This document shows positions 1-7,967 of a stretch of DNA of 64,000 nucleotides, one piece after another; the stretch's first letter is position 1; the number at the start of each line of letters is the position of its first letter. The notes under the pieces were generated by a model that was not told where the DNA came from, searched no databases, and saw only the letters and a list, made by a program, of their open reading frames with translations. This DNA is from Mesonia phycicola (GTDB taxonomy: Bacteria > Bacteroidota > Bacteroidia > Flavobacteriales > Flavobacteriaceae), in NCBI RefSeq assembly GCF_900141885.1, contig NZ_FQYY01000001.1:372001-436000 (forward strand), given 5' to 3'. A program made the position numbers and the translations under genes.

Positions 1-425
1 AATAAATTTTTAGATTCATCTTTTATTTGCATGTTGTGAAAGCAAATATTATAATCTAAATTTTCTTCTAAAAAATCTACCTGTTTTTGTAATTTTAAAG
101 GGTCTGTCCAATAATCATCTCCATCTAATAGTGCTATATATTTCCCTTTACAATGCTCTAAAGCAAATATAAAATTAGACATCATTCCTAAGTTTTTTTC
201 TTGATTAAAGTAAGATAAAGTAATATTACGAGGAAGATTTTTTGTTAAACTTAAAATTTTTTGATGAGTTTGATCATTAGAATTATCATTAGAAATTAAT
301 AATTCTATATCAAAATTGGTTTGTTGCGCTAATACCCCTCTTATTGCTGATTCAATGTAAAACTCATGATTATATGTAATCATACAAATTGAGATCATAT
401 ATTTAGAAGGTTTATTATTGCTCAT
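1..425 (-). CDS. Glycosyltransferase family 2, partial (C-terminus beyond window)
   Basis: The first 141 codons of a GT-A fold family 2 glycosyltransferase are visible; the gene runs off the left edge. The N-terminal beta strand reads ISICMITYNHE, followed by an SNDNSNDQT motif and by LLDGDDYW, whose acidic cluster is the nucleotide-sugar and metal binding DXD-type site of the family. It should transfer a sugar from a nucleotide donor onto a lipid-linked repeat unit at the inner face of the inner membrane. The start is ATG at 425, overlapping the end of the acyltransferase gene by 11 bases; ATG at 398 is an alternative. It is the last visible gene of the capsule operon. Donor and acceptor cannot be predicted. 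Confidence 0.85.
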   Translation of the reverse strand, partial: MSNNKPSKYMISICMITYNHEFYIESAIRGVLAQQTNFDIELLISNDNSNDQTHQKILSLTKNLPRNITLSYFNQEKNLGMMSNFIFALEHCKGKYIALLDGDDYWTDPLKLQKQVDFLEENLDYNICFHNMQIKDESKNL

Positions 426-1056
426 CAGGTATATACTTAATTATTTTTGCAGGACTACCTACTACCACTGCTCTAGCTGGTACATCTTTGGTAACTACAG
501 CTCCAGCACCTACTATAGCATATTCGCCTACATTAATTTTCGGTAATATTATTGAATTTGTACCCAAAGTAGAATAATCACCAATCACACAATTACCTGA
601 TATGTTTACATTTGGAGAAATTTCAACAAATTTTCCTAAAGTACAATCATGTCCAATTGTAGCATTTAAATTTATTAAACAGCCTTTTCCTATTTTAATA
701 TCATTGGTTATGATTACTCCTTGAGATATATTACAACCAGGATCTATAACTACACCATAATTACCTATTATACTCTTCTCGCTTATAGTAGAGACTAATT
801 CTCCTCCTAAACCTATAAACTTTTCTGCAAGTTTTACTCTAATATTAGGATTCCCTAATCCAAGAACAAATTTTTTATCAACTTGTTCAAAATATTTTTT
901 TGCGGAATCTGTATTTTTCAATACCGGAAATTTACCATATAACAGATCCGGTATATCTTTATTCACATCATCATAAAAAATAATATTTTCAGAAGTACTT
1001 TCTAAAACTACTTCTAAAAGTTCTTTAGCGTAACCTTTAGCTCCAATTATTAACAT
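415..1056 (-). CDS. NeuD/PglD/VioB-type sugar O- or N-acyltransferase
   Basis: This 213-residue protein has an N-terminal Rossmann-like PglD_N domain (MLIIGAKGYAKELLEVV) and a C-terminal left-handed beta-helix of hexapeptide repeats from about residue 85 to 200. His136 in NATIGHDC sits where the catalytic base of PglD lies. Family members acetylate amino sugars on UDP or dTDP carriers using acetyl-CoA. It lies one base downstream of a VioA-like aminotransferase gene; that pairing is typical for making a 4-acetamido-4,6-dideoxyhexose nucleotide, so N-acetylation of the amino sugar made by the neighbour is the best inference. O-acetylation, as in NeuD, is the alternative. Confidence 0.85.
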   Translation of the reverse strand: MLIIGAKGYAKELLEVVLESTSENIIFYDDVNKDIPDLLYGKFPVLKNTDSAKKYFEQVDKKFVLGLGNPNIRVKLAEKFIGLGGELVSTISEKSIIGNYGVVIDPGCNISQGVIITNDIKIGKGCLINLNATIGHDCTLGKFVEISPNVNISGNCVIGDYSTLGTNSIILPKINVGEYAIVGAGAVVTKDVPARAVVVGSPAKIIKYIPDEQ

Positions 1057-1057
1057 T

Positions 1058-2128
1058 TTAAAAATTATTTATTATTGAACATATTTTTTCTATAGCAGTT
1101 TTTAAAACCGCATGAGATAATGGTAAACATAAAATTCTTTTAGAAACACTTTCTGAAATAGGCATTTCTACAGATGATGTATAATTTAAAGTATGTAAAC
1201 TAGGATAAAAGTAACGACGAGGGTTTATATTTTGATGATTTAACGCTTGTTTTACTTTTATTAATATTTCTTCACTCTCAAATACAACAGGGTAATAACT
1301 ATAATTCCACTCTGTATCTGTACGTATTTTCATCTTACTTACATTCTCAAAGTTTAATAGATTGTTGTACATTTTAACAACCTGTTGACGCTTACTTAGA
1401 ATTTCTTTCATGTATGGTAAGACTGCTAATCCCATAGCTCCTTGCAATTCACTCATTTTAGCATTAGTACCCAAACCATAAAAATTTTCAGGCCCATTAT
1501 GCCCAAAATTATGGTGGTAATAAAGTTGATGCATTAATTCTTTATCTTCACAAAATAATGCTCCCCCTTCTCCCGTGTGAAATAATTTAGTAGCGTGAAA
1601 ACTACACGTACTTACATCTCCATAATTAAAAAGAGATTCACCTTTATAAGTCACTCCAAAAGCGTGAGCAGCATCATAAATTACTTTAAGTTTATATTTT
1701 TTAGCTATTTTTTCAATCTCTTCTACCGCACAAGGGTTACCAAAAACATGTGTAGCAAGTATCGCTGTTGTTTTTGAGGTAATTGCTGCTTCTATTTTAG
1801 TTTCATCAATTGTTAAATGTTCTGGATCAATATCTACAAATACTGGAGTACAATTTTCCCAAACAATACTAGAAGTAGTTGCTACATAGCTAAACGGAGT
1901 GGTAATAATTTCTCCGTAATTGCCTAATACTTTTAAAGCTATTTGGATAGGCAAGGTACCATTAGTGGTAGCCAGTAAGGGAACAGAGTTTAAATATTCT
2001 TGTAACTTAACTTCTAGTTCGCAAACCAACTTCCCCCTATTAGTTAACCAAACGGCATCCCACGCTTTTTTTAAAATAGCTTGGTATTCTTCTTGCGGTG
2101 GCAAAAAAGTTTGGGTTACGTTAATCAT
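1058..2128 (-). CDS. DegT/DnrJ/EryC1/StrS aminotransferase (VioA-like)
   Basis: A 356-residue PLP-dependent sugar aminotransferase. Visible are TTPFSYVATTSSIVW, the PLP-binding acidic motif YDAAHAFG (Asp152) and the Schiff-base lysine Lys181 in SFHATKLFHTGEGG. The arrangement resembles VioA, which makes dTDP-4-amino-4,6-dideoxyglucose from the 4-keto sugar with glutamate as amino donor. The start ATG overlaps the stop of the upstream sulfotransferase (ATGA), so the genes are translationally coupled. The acetyltransferase that would complete the pathway follows one base later. The exact keto-sugar substrate is inference; no dTDP-glucose dehydratase is visible in the window. Confidence 0.9.
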   Translation of the reverse strand: MINVTQTFLPPQEEYQAILKKAWDAVWLTNRGKLVCELEVKLQEYLNSVPLLATTNGTLPIQIALKVLGNYGEIITTPFSYVATTSSIVWENCTPVFVDIDPEHLTIDETKIEAAITSKTTAILATHVFGNPCAVEEIEKIAKKYKLKVIYDAAHAFGVTYKGESLFNYGDVSTCSFHATKLFHTGEGGALFCEDKELMHQLYYHHNFGHNGPENFYGLGTNAKMSELQGAMGLAVLPYMKEILSKRQQVVKMYNNLLNFENVSKMKIRTDTEWNYSYYPVVFESEEILIKVKQALNHQNINPRRYFYPSLHTLNYTSSVEMPISESVSKRILCLPLSHAVLKTAIEKICSIINNF

Positions 2129-2769
2129 CTAGAGTTTGTTTTATTTTCCCAAGGAAAATCTGTTCCTTGAGCTGGTTTATTTAAAAATTTACATAATTTA
2201 TAATAATCATCTGAATTTGACACATTAATCACTAACAATTTATCTGGCATAGACTCAAAATACCGCTGTACCTGATAATTATGATTTTTATAATATGCTA
2301 TTAAAGTCTCTTTATTATAAGGTTCGTTCTCATCTGTATTAAACATAAATTGATTTGCCTCAAACGCCCATCCTTTGTATCTATAAATTGCATTTCTCAA
2401 CTCAGTAGCATTTGGAGGTGTTAATTTATTATCACTCCACAACTTTGCATGAAATTTTGTTATGGAATTATACCATTGCTCTTCATTATCTCTAACGGTT
2501 AAGATAAATTTTGCTTGAGGATAATGTTGCTCCAAAAACATGTATGTATATGGTAAAGAAAAAGGAATATCTTGAAAAGCTTCTGCTTTTTTACAAAACT
2601 TAATTATAGATTTAAAATCTCTATCATACCAATTTTTAAGTAATAACTCCGCTTTTTCCTGATTTCCCATTTTAAATTGAAAACCTTTCAAAACTCGCTC
2701 AATACTTGTAGTACCTGTTTTATTTAAACCAATACAAAAAATTTTATTGTTTTTATTTAGCAATCCCAT
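2125..2769 (-). CDS. PAPS-dependent sulfotransferase (first of two)
   Basis: A 214-residue cytoplasmic sulfotransferase. The 5'-phosphosulfate loop is seen as GLNKTGTTS near the N-terminus, and the 3'-phosphate binding strand as FILTVRDNEEQWYNS. The family moves sulfate from PAPS to hydroxyl or amino groups of sugars or lipids. ATG at 2769 is preferred: it lies two bases after the stop of the second sulfotransferase, while an in-frame TTG at 2781 would add four residues and overlap that gene. Its place between the exporter genes and the aminosugar genes suggests that it sulfates the polysaccharide made by this operon. The acceptor position is unknown. Confidence 0.8.
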   Translation of the reverse strand: MGLLNKNNKIFCIGLNKTGTTSIERVLKGFQFKMGNQEKAELLLKNWYDRDFKSIIKFCKKAEAFQDIPFSLPYTYMFLEQHYPQAKFILTVRDNEEQWYNSITKFHAKLWSDNKLTPPNATELRNAIYRYKGWAFEANQFMFNTDENEPYNKETLIAYYKNHNYQVQRYFESMPDKLLVINVSNSDDYYKLCKFLNKPAQGTDFPWENKTNSR

Positions 2770-2771
2770 AT

Positions 2772-3575
2772 TTAAAACCAATCTTCATTAAAATCTACGT
2801 ACTTATATAAATTTTTATTCATTTCTTTAAAATGAGTTTTTAAGAAACTATAGGTCTCAGAACTCATTTCTTGTTCATACTTTCTTGAATGCTTTAGAGA
2901 TAGATCTAAGTTAGTAGTGTCTATTTTTTTTACATCTAAAAATTGAAAGATTTTATCTAGACTTTGAGTCAAATTAATTTTTAATTCTTTTGAACTTAGT
3001 ATTAAAAGTTGATTTTGATTAAAATACTTTAAATATTCTTCAATTTGATTAACATAATATCCTCTTTTCAAAATTGAAGGCTCTAATAAGTTACTAAATT
3101 TAATTTCTTGCTCAATCCAATGCTCAAATTTTGAGTTTTTGTTATCATTTATAAACGAATACAATTTAAAATTTGAATTCTTATCCTCTTCCTCTTTAAA
3201 CATCTTCATCACAACCTTACTATTTTTCATCTGCATGTACATATTCCAAGCAGAATATGCTCTTTTTGCAGGATCTCTAAGAAGAATTATTAGTTTGAAA
3301 TTTGAATTATACCTGTATAGCTTCTCTGCAACATTTGGATAATACAAATATCTTGGGGTTGACTCAAAACTTATATAATTAGTAAAATATTTTCTAGGAA
3401 AGTGTTTATGATATTCACTTATTATAATTTCCTCCTCTTTATCAAAGAAGTGTAATTCTTTTGTAGTAGAGCCTAAAATTTCTGGATGCTGAACTAGATA
3501 TTCATGTAAAGAAGTTGTACCTCCCTTTTGAGCTCCTATAATTAAAAAAGTTGGTTTAACTGTACCTAGATTCAT
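2772..3575 (-). CDS. PAPS-dependent sulfotransferase (second, NDST-like)
   Basis: A 267-residue protein of the sulfotransferase-1 fold, closer to heparan N-/O-sulfotransferases than its neighbour. The 5'-PSB loop is IIGAQKGGTTSLHEYL, the 3'-PB motif is LIILLRDPAKRAYSAW, and RGYYVNQIEEYL is the helix common in NDST-like members. It has no signal peptide, so it works in the cytoplasm on a precursor or growing chain. It sits 22 bases after wzt and two bases before the other sulfotransferase. Two unlike sulfotransferases side by side argue for sulfation at two positions or residues. Confidence 0.88.
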   Translation of the reverse strand: MNLGTVKPTFLIIGAQKGGTTSLHEYLVQHPEILGSTTKELHFFDKEEEIIISEYHKHFPRKYFTNYISFESTPRYLYYPNVAEKLYRYNSNFKLIILLRDPAKRAYSAWNMYMQMKNSKVVMKMFKEEEDKNSNFKLYSFINDNKNSKFEHWIEQEIKFSNLLEPSILKRGYYVNQIEEYLKYFNQNQLLILSSKELKINLTQSLDKIFQFLDVKKIDTTNLDLSLKHSRKYEQEMSSETYSFLKTHFKEMNKNLYKYVDFNEDWF

Positions 3576-3597
3576 ATTCTTAATTTAAATAAGCTTA

Positions 3598-4821
3598 TCA
3601 GTTTATTTCTGTAAACTTAGATTTTAATAAAAAAGGCTGCCAAACTTCCTCTGGATGACTTATTTGTAGAGATAATATATTATTTATTCTTAGTAAAGGA
3701 TGCCTCCCATCTATTTTTTTTGAAACAGAAATATTTATAGAGTAAACACCTTTGGAAAGTTGAATTTCTTTATGTGTAATTATAAATTCTATCGAATTTT
3801 CACTAAAACTAATAGCCGAATCTTTATTATTATTTTCTAAAATTGCCACTGGTCGCTGTTCTTTATCTAAAAGAACAATATTAAATCTAGGAGTACTTGT
3901 TAATTTTTTATTTATTTTAAATTTAAAATGAATTTTTAAATCATCTCCCCATTTTAAAGTAGAAACACCTTCAATATTTACCGCTTCTAATAAATCTGCT
4001 TCCTCCAAACTTAAAGAACCATCACTAAATATTTCATTCTTTTCATTTGAAGAAAATCTTGAATAATATAAATCAATAGCTTTAGACACGTCTGTACCCT
4101 GGAATTTAGATTGCCCTTTTTCCATCAATATAATTTGGGTACAAACCCGAGAGACCATGGGCATATTGTGAGAGACAAACACTACTGCGGTATTCGGCAA
4201 AATATCATCTATAGTTTTAAAACACTTTAAAATAAAGCCTAAATCTCCTACCGCTAATACTTCATCTATAATTAAAATATCTGGTTCCATTTGTGCTGCC
4301 ACCCCAAAGCCTAAACGTACTTTCATCCCAGAACTGTAATGTTGCACCGGCATATCTATAAACTCTTCTATCTCGGCAAAATCTATAATTGCCTCTATCT
4401 TCTCTTCAATTTCTTTACGAGTAAAGCCTAAGATAGCGCCATTGTTATAAATATTTTCTCGCCCAGTAAGTATTGGGTTAAAACCTGCACCTAATTCTAT
4501 TAAAGCACCTACTCTACCCCTCATGGTAATTTTACCTGCATCAGGATTAATTAAACCATTTAGCATTTTAAGTAAAGTACTTTTACCTGCTCCGTTATGC
4601 CCCACCAAACCTAGACATTCTCCTCGACGCAGTTGAAAATTAATATCTTTTACCGCCCAAAACTCTTTAGGCCTTAAAACACGTTCTTTTTTATTACCCC
4701 CTACATTAGCAAAAATGTCTTTAACCCCATACCATAAACTGGTTTTTAAGTCTTTACAGAATTTTTTAGAGACCCCTTCTGCCTCTACCAGTATTTCATT
4801 TTTTTTAGCAACTTCTTTCAT
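3598..4821 (-). CDS. wzt: ABC transporter ATP-binding protein of polysaccharide export (Wzt type)
   Basis: 407 residues. The N-terminal ATPase has Walker A GHNGAGKS (residues 74-81), signature YSSGMKVRLGFG and Walker B ILIIDEVLAVGD. An extension of about 150 residues after residue 255 matches in size and place the beta-sandwich carbohydrate-binding domain of Wzt proteins that export capped O-antigens. With the permease encoded four bases downstream it would drive undecaprenyl-linked polysaccharide across the inner membrane. The C-terminal domain suggests that the exporter recognises a modified chain end, which could be a sulfated residue given the two adjacent sulfotransferases; this last point is speculation. 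Confidence 0.9.
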   Translation of the reverse strand: MKEVAKKNEILVEAEGVSKKFCKDLKTSLWYGVKDIFANVGGNKKERVLRPKEFWAVKDINFQLRRGECLGLVGHNGAGKSTLLKMLNGLINPDAGKITMRGRVGALIELGAGFNPILTGRENIYNNGAILGFTRKEIEEKIEAIIDFAEIEEFIDMPVQHYSSGMKVRLGFGVAAQMEPDILIIDEVLAVGDLGFILKCFKTIDDILPNTAVVFVSHNMPMVSRVCTQIILMEKGQSKFQGTDVSKAIDLYYSRFSSNEKNEIFSDGSLSLEEADLLEAVNIEGVSTLKWGDDLKIHFKFKINKKLTSTPRFNIVLLDKEQRPVAILENNNKDSAISFSENSIEFIITHKEIQLSKGVYSINISVSKKIDGRHPLLRINNILSLQISHPEEVWQPFLLKSKFTEIN

Positions 4822-4825
4822 CTCC

Positions 4826-5683
4826 CTATGCGCTTAAACGTTCTACAAAAATTGGTATCGATATTCTATAAAACACTAACCCTATTAAAAATAAAGGAAC
4901 ACAGCCCCCTAATACTATCCAAAAATAGGTAAGATCTGCAGGAATATTACCTACTCCTAAACCTCTAACGGTTAAAATTAATGGTGTAAATGGATTCCAT
5001 TCCATAATTGTTTTCATAATTCCCTCTTTAGCTGGAATTGCAAAAACTACAGGGGTCACATACATTAAAAATTGGAATCCGAACTTGATAGCTTTAGCTA
5101 CATCGTTATACAACATCCCGATAGGAGTAATTAGCAAACCTATGGTATTACCTACAAACACCATGATCACAATGCCGATTGGAAAAAGTAACAATGTAGG
5201 ATGAAAACCTACTCCAAAATAAAATAGAAAGACTAATAATAATAGAAATTTAAACAAACTATTAAATAATACTTTATAAGCTCCTGAAATAATTAATGCT
5301 TCTTTCGGAAAATTAATTTTAGACAAAATTGATTTTGAAGAGTTAGTAGAAGTAATTGGAGAGTTAACAGACTCTATGATAATAGACCATAACAAGGTTC
5401 CTGTAAAAGCAAATAGAGGGTATGGTATACCTGTATCTGTCACTTCTACCGTACCTGAACTTCTTAAAAATATCCATACAAAAGCCGTAGCTAATGGAGT
5501 TACAAACGCCCAGAATATACCTAAAATAGATTGACGGTATTGCGCTTTAATATCTCTTTCTGCCAATTGCCTTGATAAAAATCTCGATGCATAAATATCT
5601 TGCAAACTCTCTTTAATAATCTTAAAAAAACTAAGGCTTTGTTCTTTTTGATATATTTTTACCATAGGTTTTAATGCACCCAT
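4826..5683 (-). CDS. wzm: ABC-2 type polysaccharide export permease (Wzm type)
   Basis: A 285-residue ABC2_membrane protein with about six hydrophobic segments. It has the N-terminal amphipathic stretch and the RDIKAQYRQSILGIFWAF motif common to Wzm/TagG/KpsM permeases. It forms the channel for lipid-linked polysaccharide with the ATPase gene that follows after four bases. A start at the in-frame ATG 18 bases inside is possible. The gene begins three bases after the epimerase stop, in the same operon. Confidence 0.9.
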   Translation of the reverse strand: MGALKPMVKIYQKEQSLSFFKIIKESLQDIYASRFLSRQLAERDIKAQYRQSILGIFWAFVTPLATAFVWIFLRSSGTVEVTDTGIPYPLFAFTGTLLWSIIIESVNSPITSTNSSKSILSKINFPKEALIISGAYKVLFNSLFKFLLLLVFLFYFGVGFHPTLLLFPIGIVIMVFVGNTIGLLITPIGMLYNDVAKAIKFGFQFLMYVTPVVFAIPAKEGIMKTIMEWNPFTPLILTVRGLGVGNIPADLTYFWIVLGGCVPLFLIGLVFYRISIPIFVERLSA

Positions 5684-5686
5684 AAA

Positions 5687-6670
5687 TTATTCTGCTTTAA
5701 AATATTGCCAAGTTAATTGAAGTCCTTTTCTTACATCAAATAACGGGCTATAGTTTAACAAACGTTTGGCTTTTTTAATCTCTGCTAAAGAGTCTCTAAC
5801 ATCCCCTAATCTAGCAGGGCCATAGTTAGCTTCTAAGTCTGTTTGTGCCGCTTCATTTAAAAAGCTCCATAGTTTATTTAAACTAATACGCTCTCCAAAT
5901 GCAACATTATACACCTCATTATTCGCTTCTTGTGGAGCAAAAAATGATTTTATATTGGCTTGCACAGCATTTTCTACATAAGTAAAATCTCTAGTTTGCT
6001 CTCCATCGCCATTAATTGTTGGGGCATTTGCGTCTTTTAATGCTTGCATAAATAAAGGAATTACCGCAGCATAGGCACCATTAGGACTTTGTTTAGGTCC
6101 AAAAACATTAAAGTAACGTAAGCCTATAGTTTGTACTTGGTACATTTTAGCAAAAACATCTGCATACAGCTCATTCACATATTTTGTAACAGCATATGGA
6201 GAAAGAGGTTTACCTATCACTTCTTCTACTTTAGGTAAATTTTGGCTATCTCCATAAGTAGAACTCGAGGCTGCATACACCATTTTTTTTACTGATGGAG
6301 TTTCTTTTACGGCCACCAACATATTTAAAAAACCACCTACATTGACATCGTTAGAAGTAATGGGGTCGTTAATAGACCTAGGTACTGAACCTAAAGCAGC
6401 TTGGTGACTTACAAAATCGATACCATCTAATGCTTTTTTACAAGTTTCTAGATCTCTAATATCTCCTTTTATAAACTCAAAATTTGAGAAACTTTCAAAT
6501 TCTTCTATATTGGCATAATACCCATTAGAAAGATTATCTAGCACTCGAACTTTTTTTGCTTTATATTTTAATAGGTAATGCACTAAATTAGAACCTATAA
6601 ATCCAGCCCCTCCTGTGACTAAAAAAGATAAATTTTCTAAATTTTCAGGGTGGTATTTGTTTTCAAACAT
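5687..6670 (-). CDS. UDP-N-acetylglucosamine 4-epimerase family (WbpP/TviC-like)
   Basis: An extended short-chain dehydrogenase of 327 residues. It has the NAD-binding GGAGFIGSN motif (about residues 20-28), the ASSSTYGD strand with the catalytic Ser/Thr, and the YAVTK catalytic pair. The PLSPYAVTKYVNELYADVF stretch is typical of WbpP/TviC. ATG at 6670 is chosen; an in-frame TTG at 6691 would overlap the dehydrogenase gene. It interconverts UDP-GlcNAc and UDP-GalNAc, or the matching uronic acids, and is paired with the 6-dehydrogenase just upstream, as in Vi antigen and Pseudomonas O6 clusters. The product is probably a HexNAc-uronic acid for the capsule. Confidence 0.88.
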   Translation of the reverse strand: MFENKYHPENLENLSFLVTGGAGFIGSNLVHYLLKYKAKKVRVLDNLSNGYYANIEEFESFSNFEFIKGDIRDLETCKKALDGIDFVSHQAALGSVPRSINDPITSNDVNVGGFLNMLVAVKETPSVKKMVYAASSSTYGDSQNLPKVEEVIGKPLSPYAVTKYVNELYADVFAKMYQVQTIGLRYFNVFGPKQSPNGAYAAVIPLFMQALKDANAPTINGDGEQTRDFTYVENAVQANIKSFFAPQEANNEVYNVAFGERISLNKLWSFLNEAAQTDLEANYGPARLGDVRDSLAEIKKAKRLLNYSPLFDVRKGLQLTWQYFKAE

Positions 6671-6674
6671 AAAC

Positions 6675-7952
6675 TTATAATCTTGCGTCAATTTCTGTTA
6701 TAGGTAGAAAAGATTTTACATCAAAAACTACCGCGTTTTTATTTTTTAATTGTTTTAAGTCTATAGCCAAGAACTCTTTATGAGCTACAGTAAGCACAAT
6801 TACATCGTATGTGTTTTGTATAGCTGTTACCTCATTTATTAAATCAAGCTCAAAATGATCTTTCACCTCTCGCTTATTAGCCCAAGGGTCACAAACATCT
6901 ACTTGTAAATTATATTCTTCTAAATTTTTAATTACATCTATAGCTTTCGTGTTTCTAATATCTGGACAATTCTCTTTAAAAGTTATGCCCAACACTAATG
7001 CTTTTCCGTTTTTAATTTTAGCTTCTTTTTGCACCATCAATTTAATTATTTCTTGTGCTACATAATCTCCCATCCCATCATTCATTCTTCTACCGGCTAA
7101 AATAATTTCTGGGTTATAACCTACTTGAATAGCTTTTTGCGCTAAATAGTAAGGATCTACCCCTATACAGTGTCCCCCAACTAATCCTGGAGTGTATTTT
7201 ATAAAATTCCATTTGGTGGCAGCAGCTTCTAAAACCGCGTCTGTATCTATGTGTAAAAGTCTAAAAATTTTGGACAATTCATTTACAAATGCGATATTAA
7301 TATCTCGTTGAGAATTTTCTATCACTTTTGCAGCTTCTGCTACTTTAATAGATGGTGCTAAATGAGTACCTGCAGTAATCACAGAGCTGTAAACGGCATC
7401 AATTAATTTTGCATATTCTGGTGTAGAACCTGAGGTAACTTTTAAAATATTTTTTACGGTATGTTTTTTATCTCCTGGATTAATACGCTCTGGAGAGTAA
7501 CCTGCAAAAAAATCTACATTAAATTTTAATCCAGAAATTTCTTCTAAAATAGGTACACAAACTTCTTCTGTCACTCCTGGATACACTGTAGATTCATACA
7601 CTACTACGTCTCCTTTTTTTAGCACGCGCCCAATAGTTTCACTAGCTTTTTCTAAAGGAATTAGTACAGGATTGTGATTTTTATCTGTTGGAGTAGGTAC
7701 AGTAACTATGTAAAAATTAACTTTACTTAAATCTTCACTATCTGCAGAAATAGTAAGTTTAGTTTGCAATGCATTCTGCAAAAGATTTTCACTAATTTCT
7801 AGGGTACTATCTTTAAAGTTATTTAACTCTTCTACCCTATTTAAATTAATATCAAATCCTAACGTATCGTATTCATCTGCAAAAGCTACTGCTAAAGGCA
7901 AACCTACATAACCTAAACCTATTACCCCTATTTTTACATCTTTTAAATCCAT
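6675..7952 (-). CDS. Nucleotide-sugar 6-dehydrogenase (UDP-HexNAc dehydrogenase, TviB/WbpO-like)
   Basis: 425 residues with the three-domain layout of UDP-glucose/UDP-HexNAc dehydrogenases: N-terminal Rossmann motif GLGYVG (residues 12-17), the STVYPGVTEE strand, and the catalytic cysteine Cys262 in GGHCIGVDPYYL. It oxidises the C6 hydroxyl of UDP-GlcNAc or UDP-GalNAc to a carboxylate with two NAD+. It is closer to TviB/WbpO than to UDP-glucose dehydrogenase by overall sequence look. It lies between wzc and the WbpP-like epimerase gene, which starts five bases after this stop. The uronic acid gives the polymer negative charge in addition to sulfate. Confidence 0.88.
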   Translation of the reverse strand: MDLKDVKIGVIGLGYVGLPLAVAFADEYDTLGFDINLNRVEELNNFKDSTLEISENLLQNALQTKLTISADSEDLSKVNFYIVTVPTPTDKNHNPVLIPLEKASETIGRVLKKGDVVVYESTVYPGVTEEVCVPILEEISGLKFNVDFFAGYSPERINPGDKKHTVKNILKVTSGSTPEYAKLIDAVYSSVITAGTHLAPSIKVAEAAKVIENSQRDINIAFVNELSKIFRLLHIDTDAVLEAAATKWNFIKYTPGLVGGHCIGVDPYYLAQKAIQVGYNPEIILAGRRMNDGMGDYVAQEIIKLMVQKEAKIKNGKALVLGITFKENCPDIRNTKAIDVIKNLEEYNLQVDVCDPWANKREVKDHFELDLINEVTAIQNTYDVIVLTVAHKEFLAIDLKQLKNKNAVVFDVKSFLPITEIDARL

Positions 7953-7967
7953 TAAACGTATTAGATT

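Noticed and set aside
1595-2132. Plus-strand open frames of 60 and 70 codons
   Set aside because: They lie opposite the aminotransferase gene, have low-complexity composition and no family resemblance.
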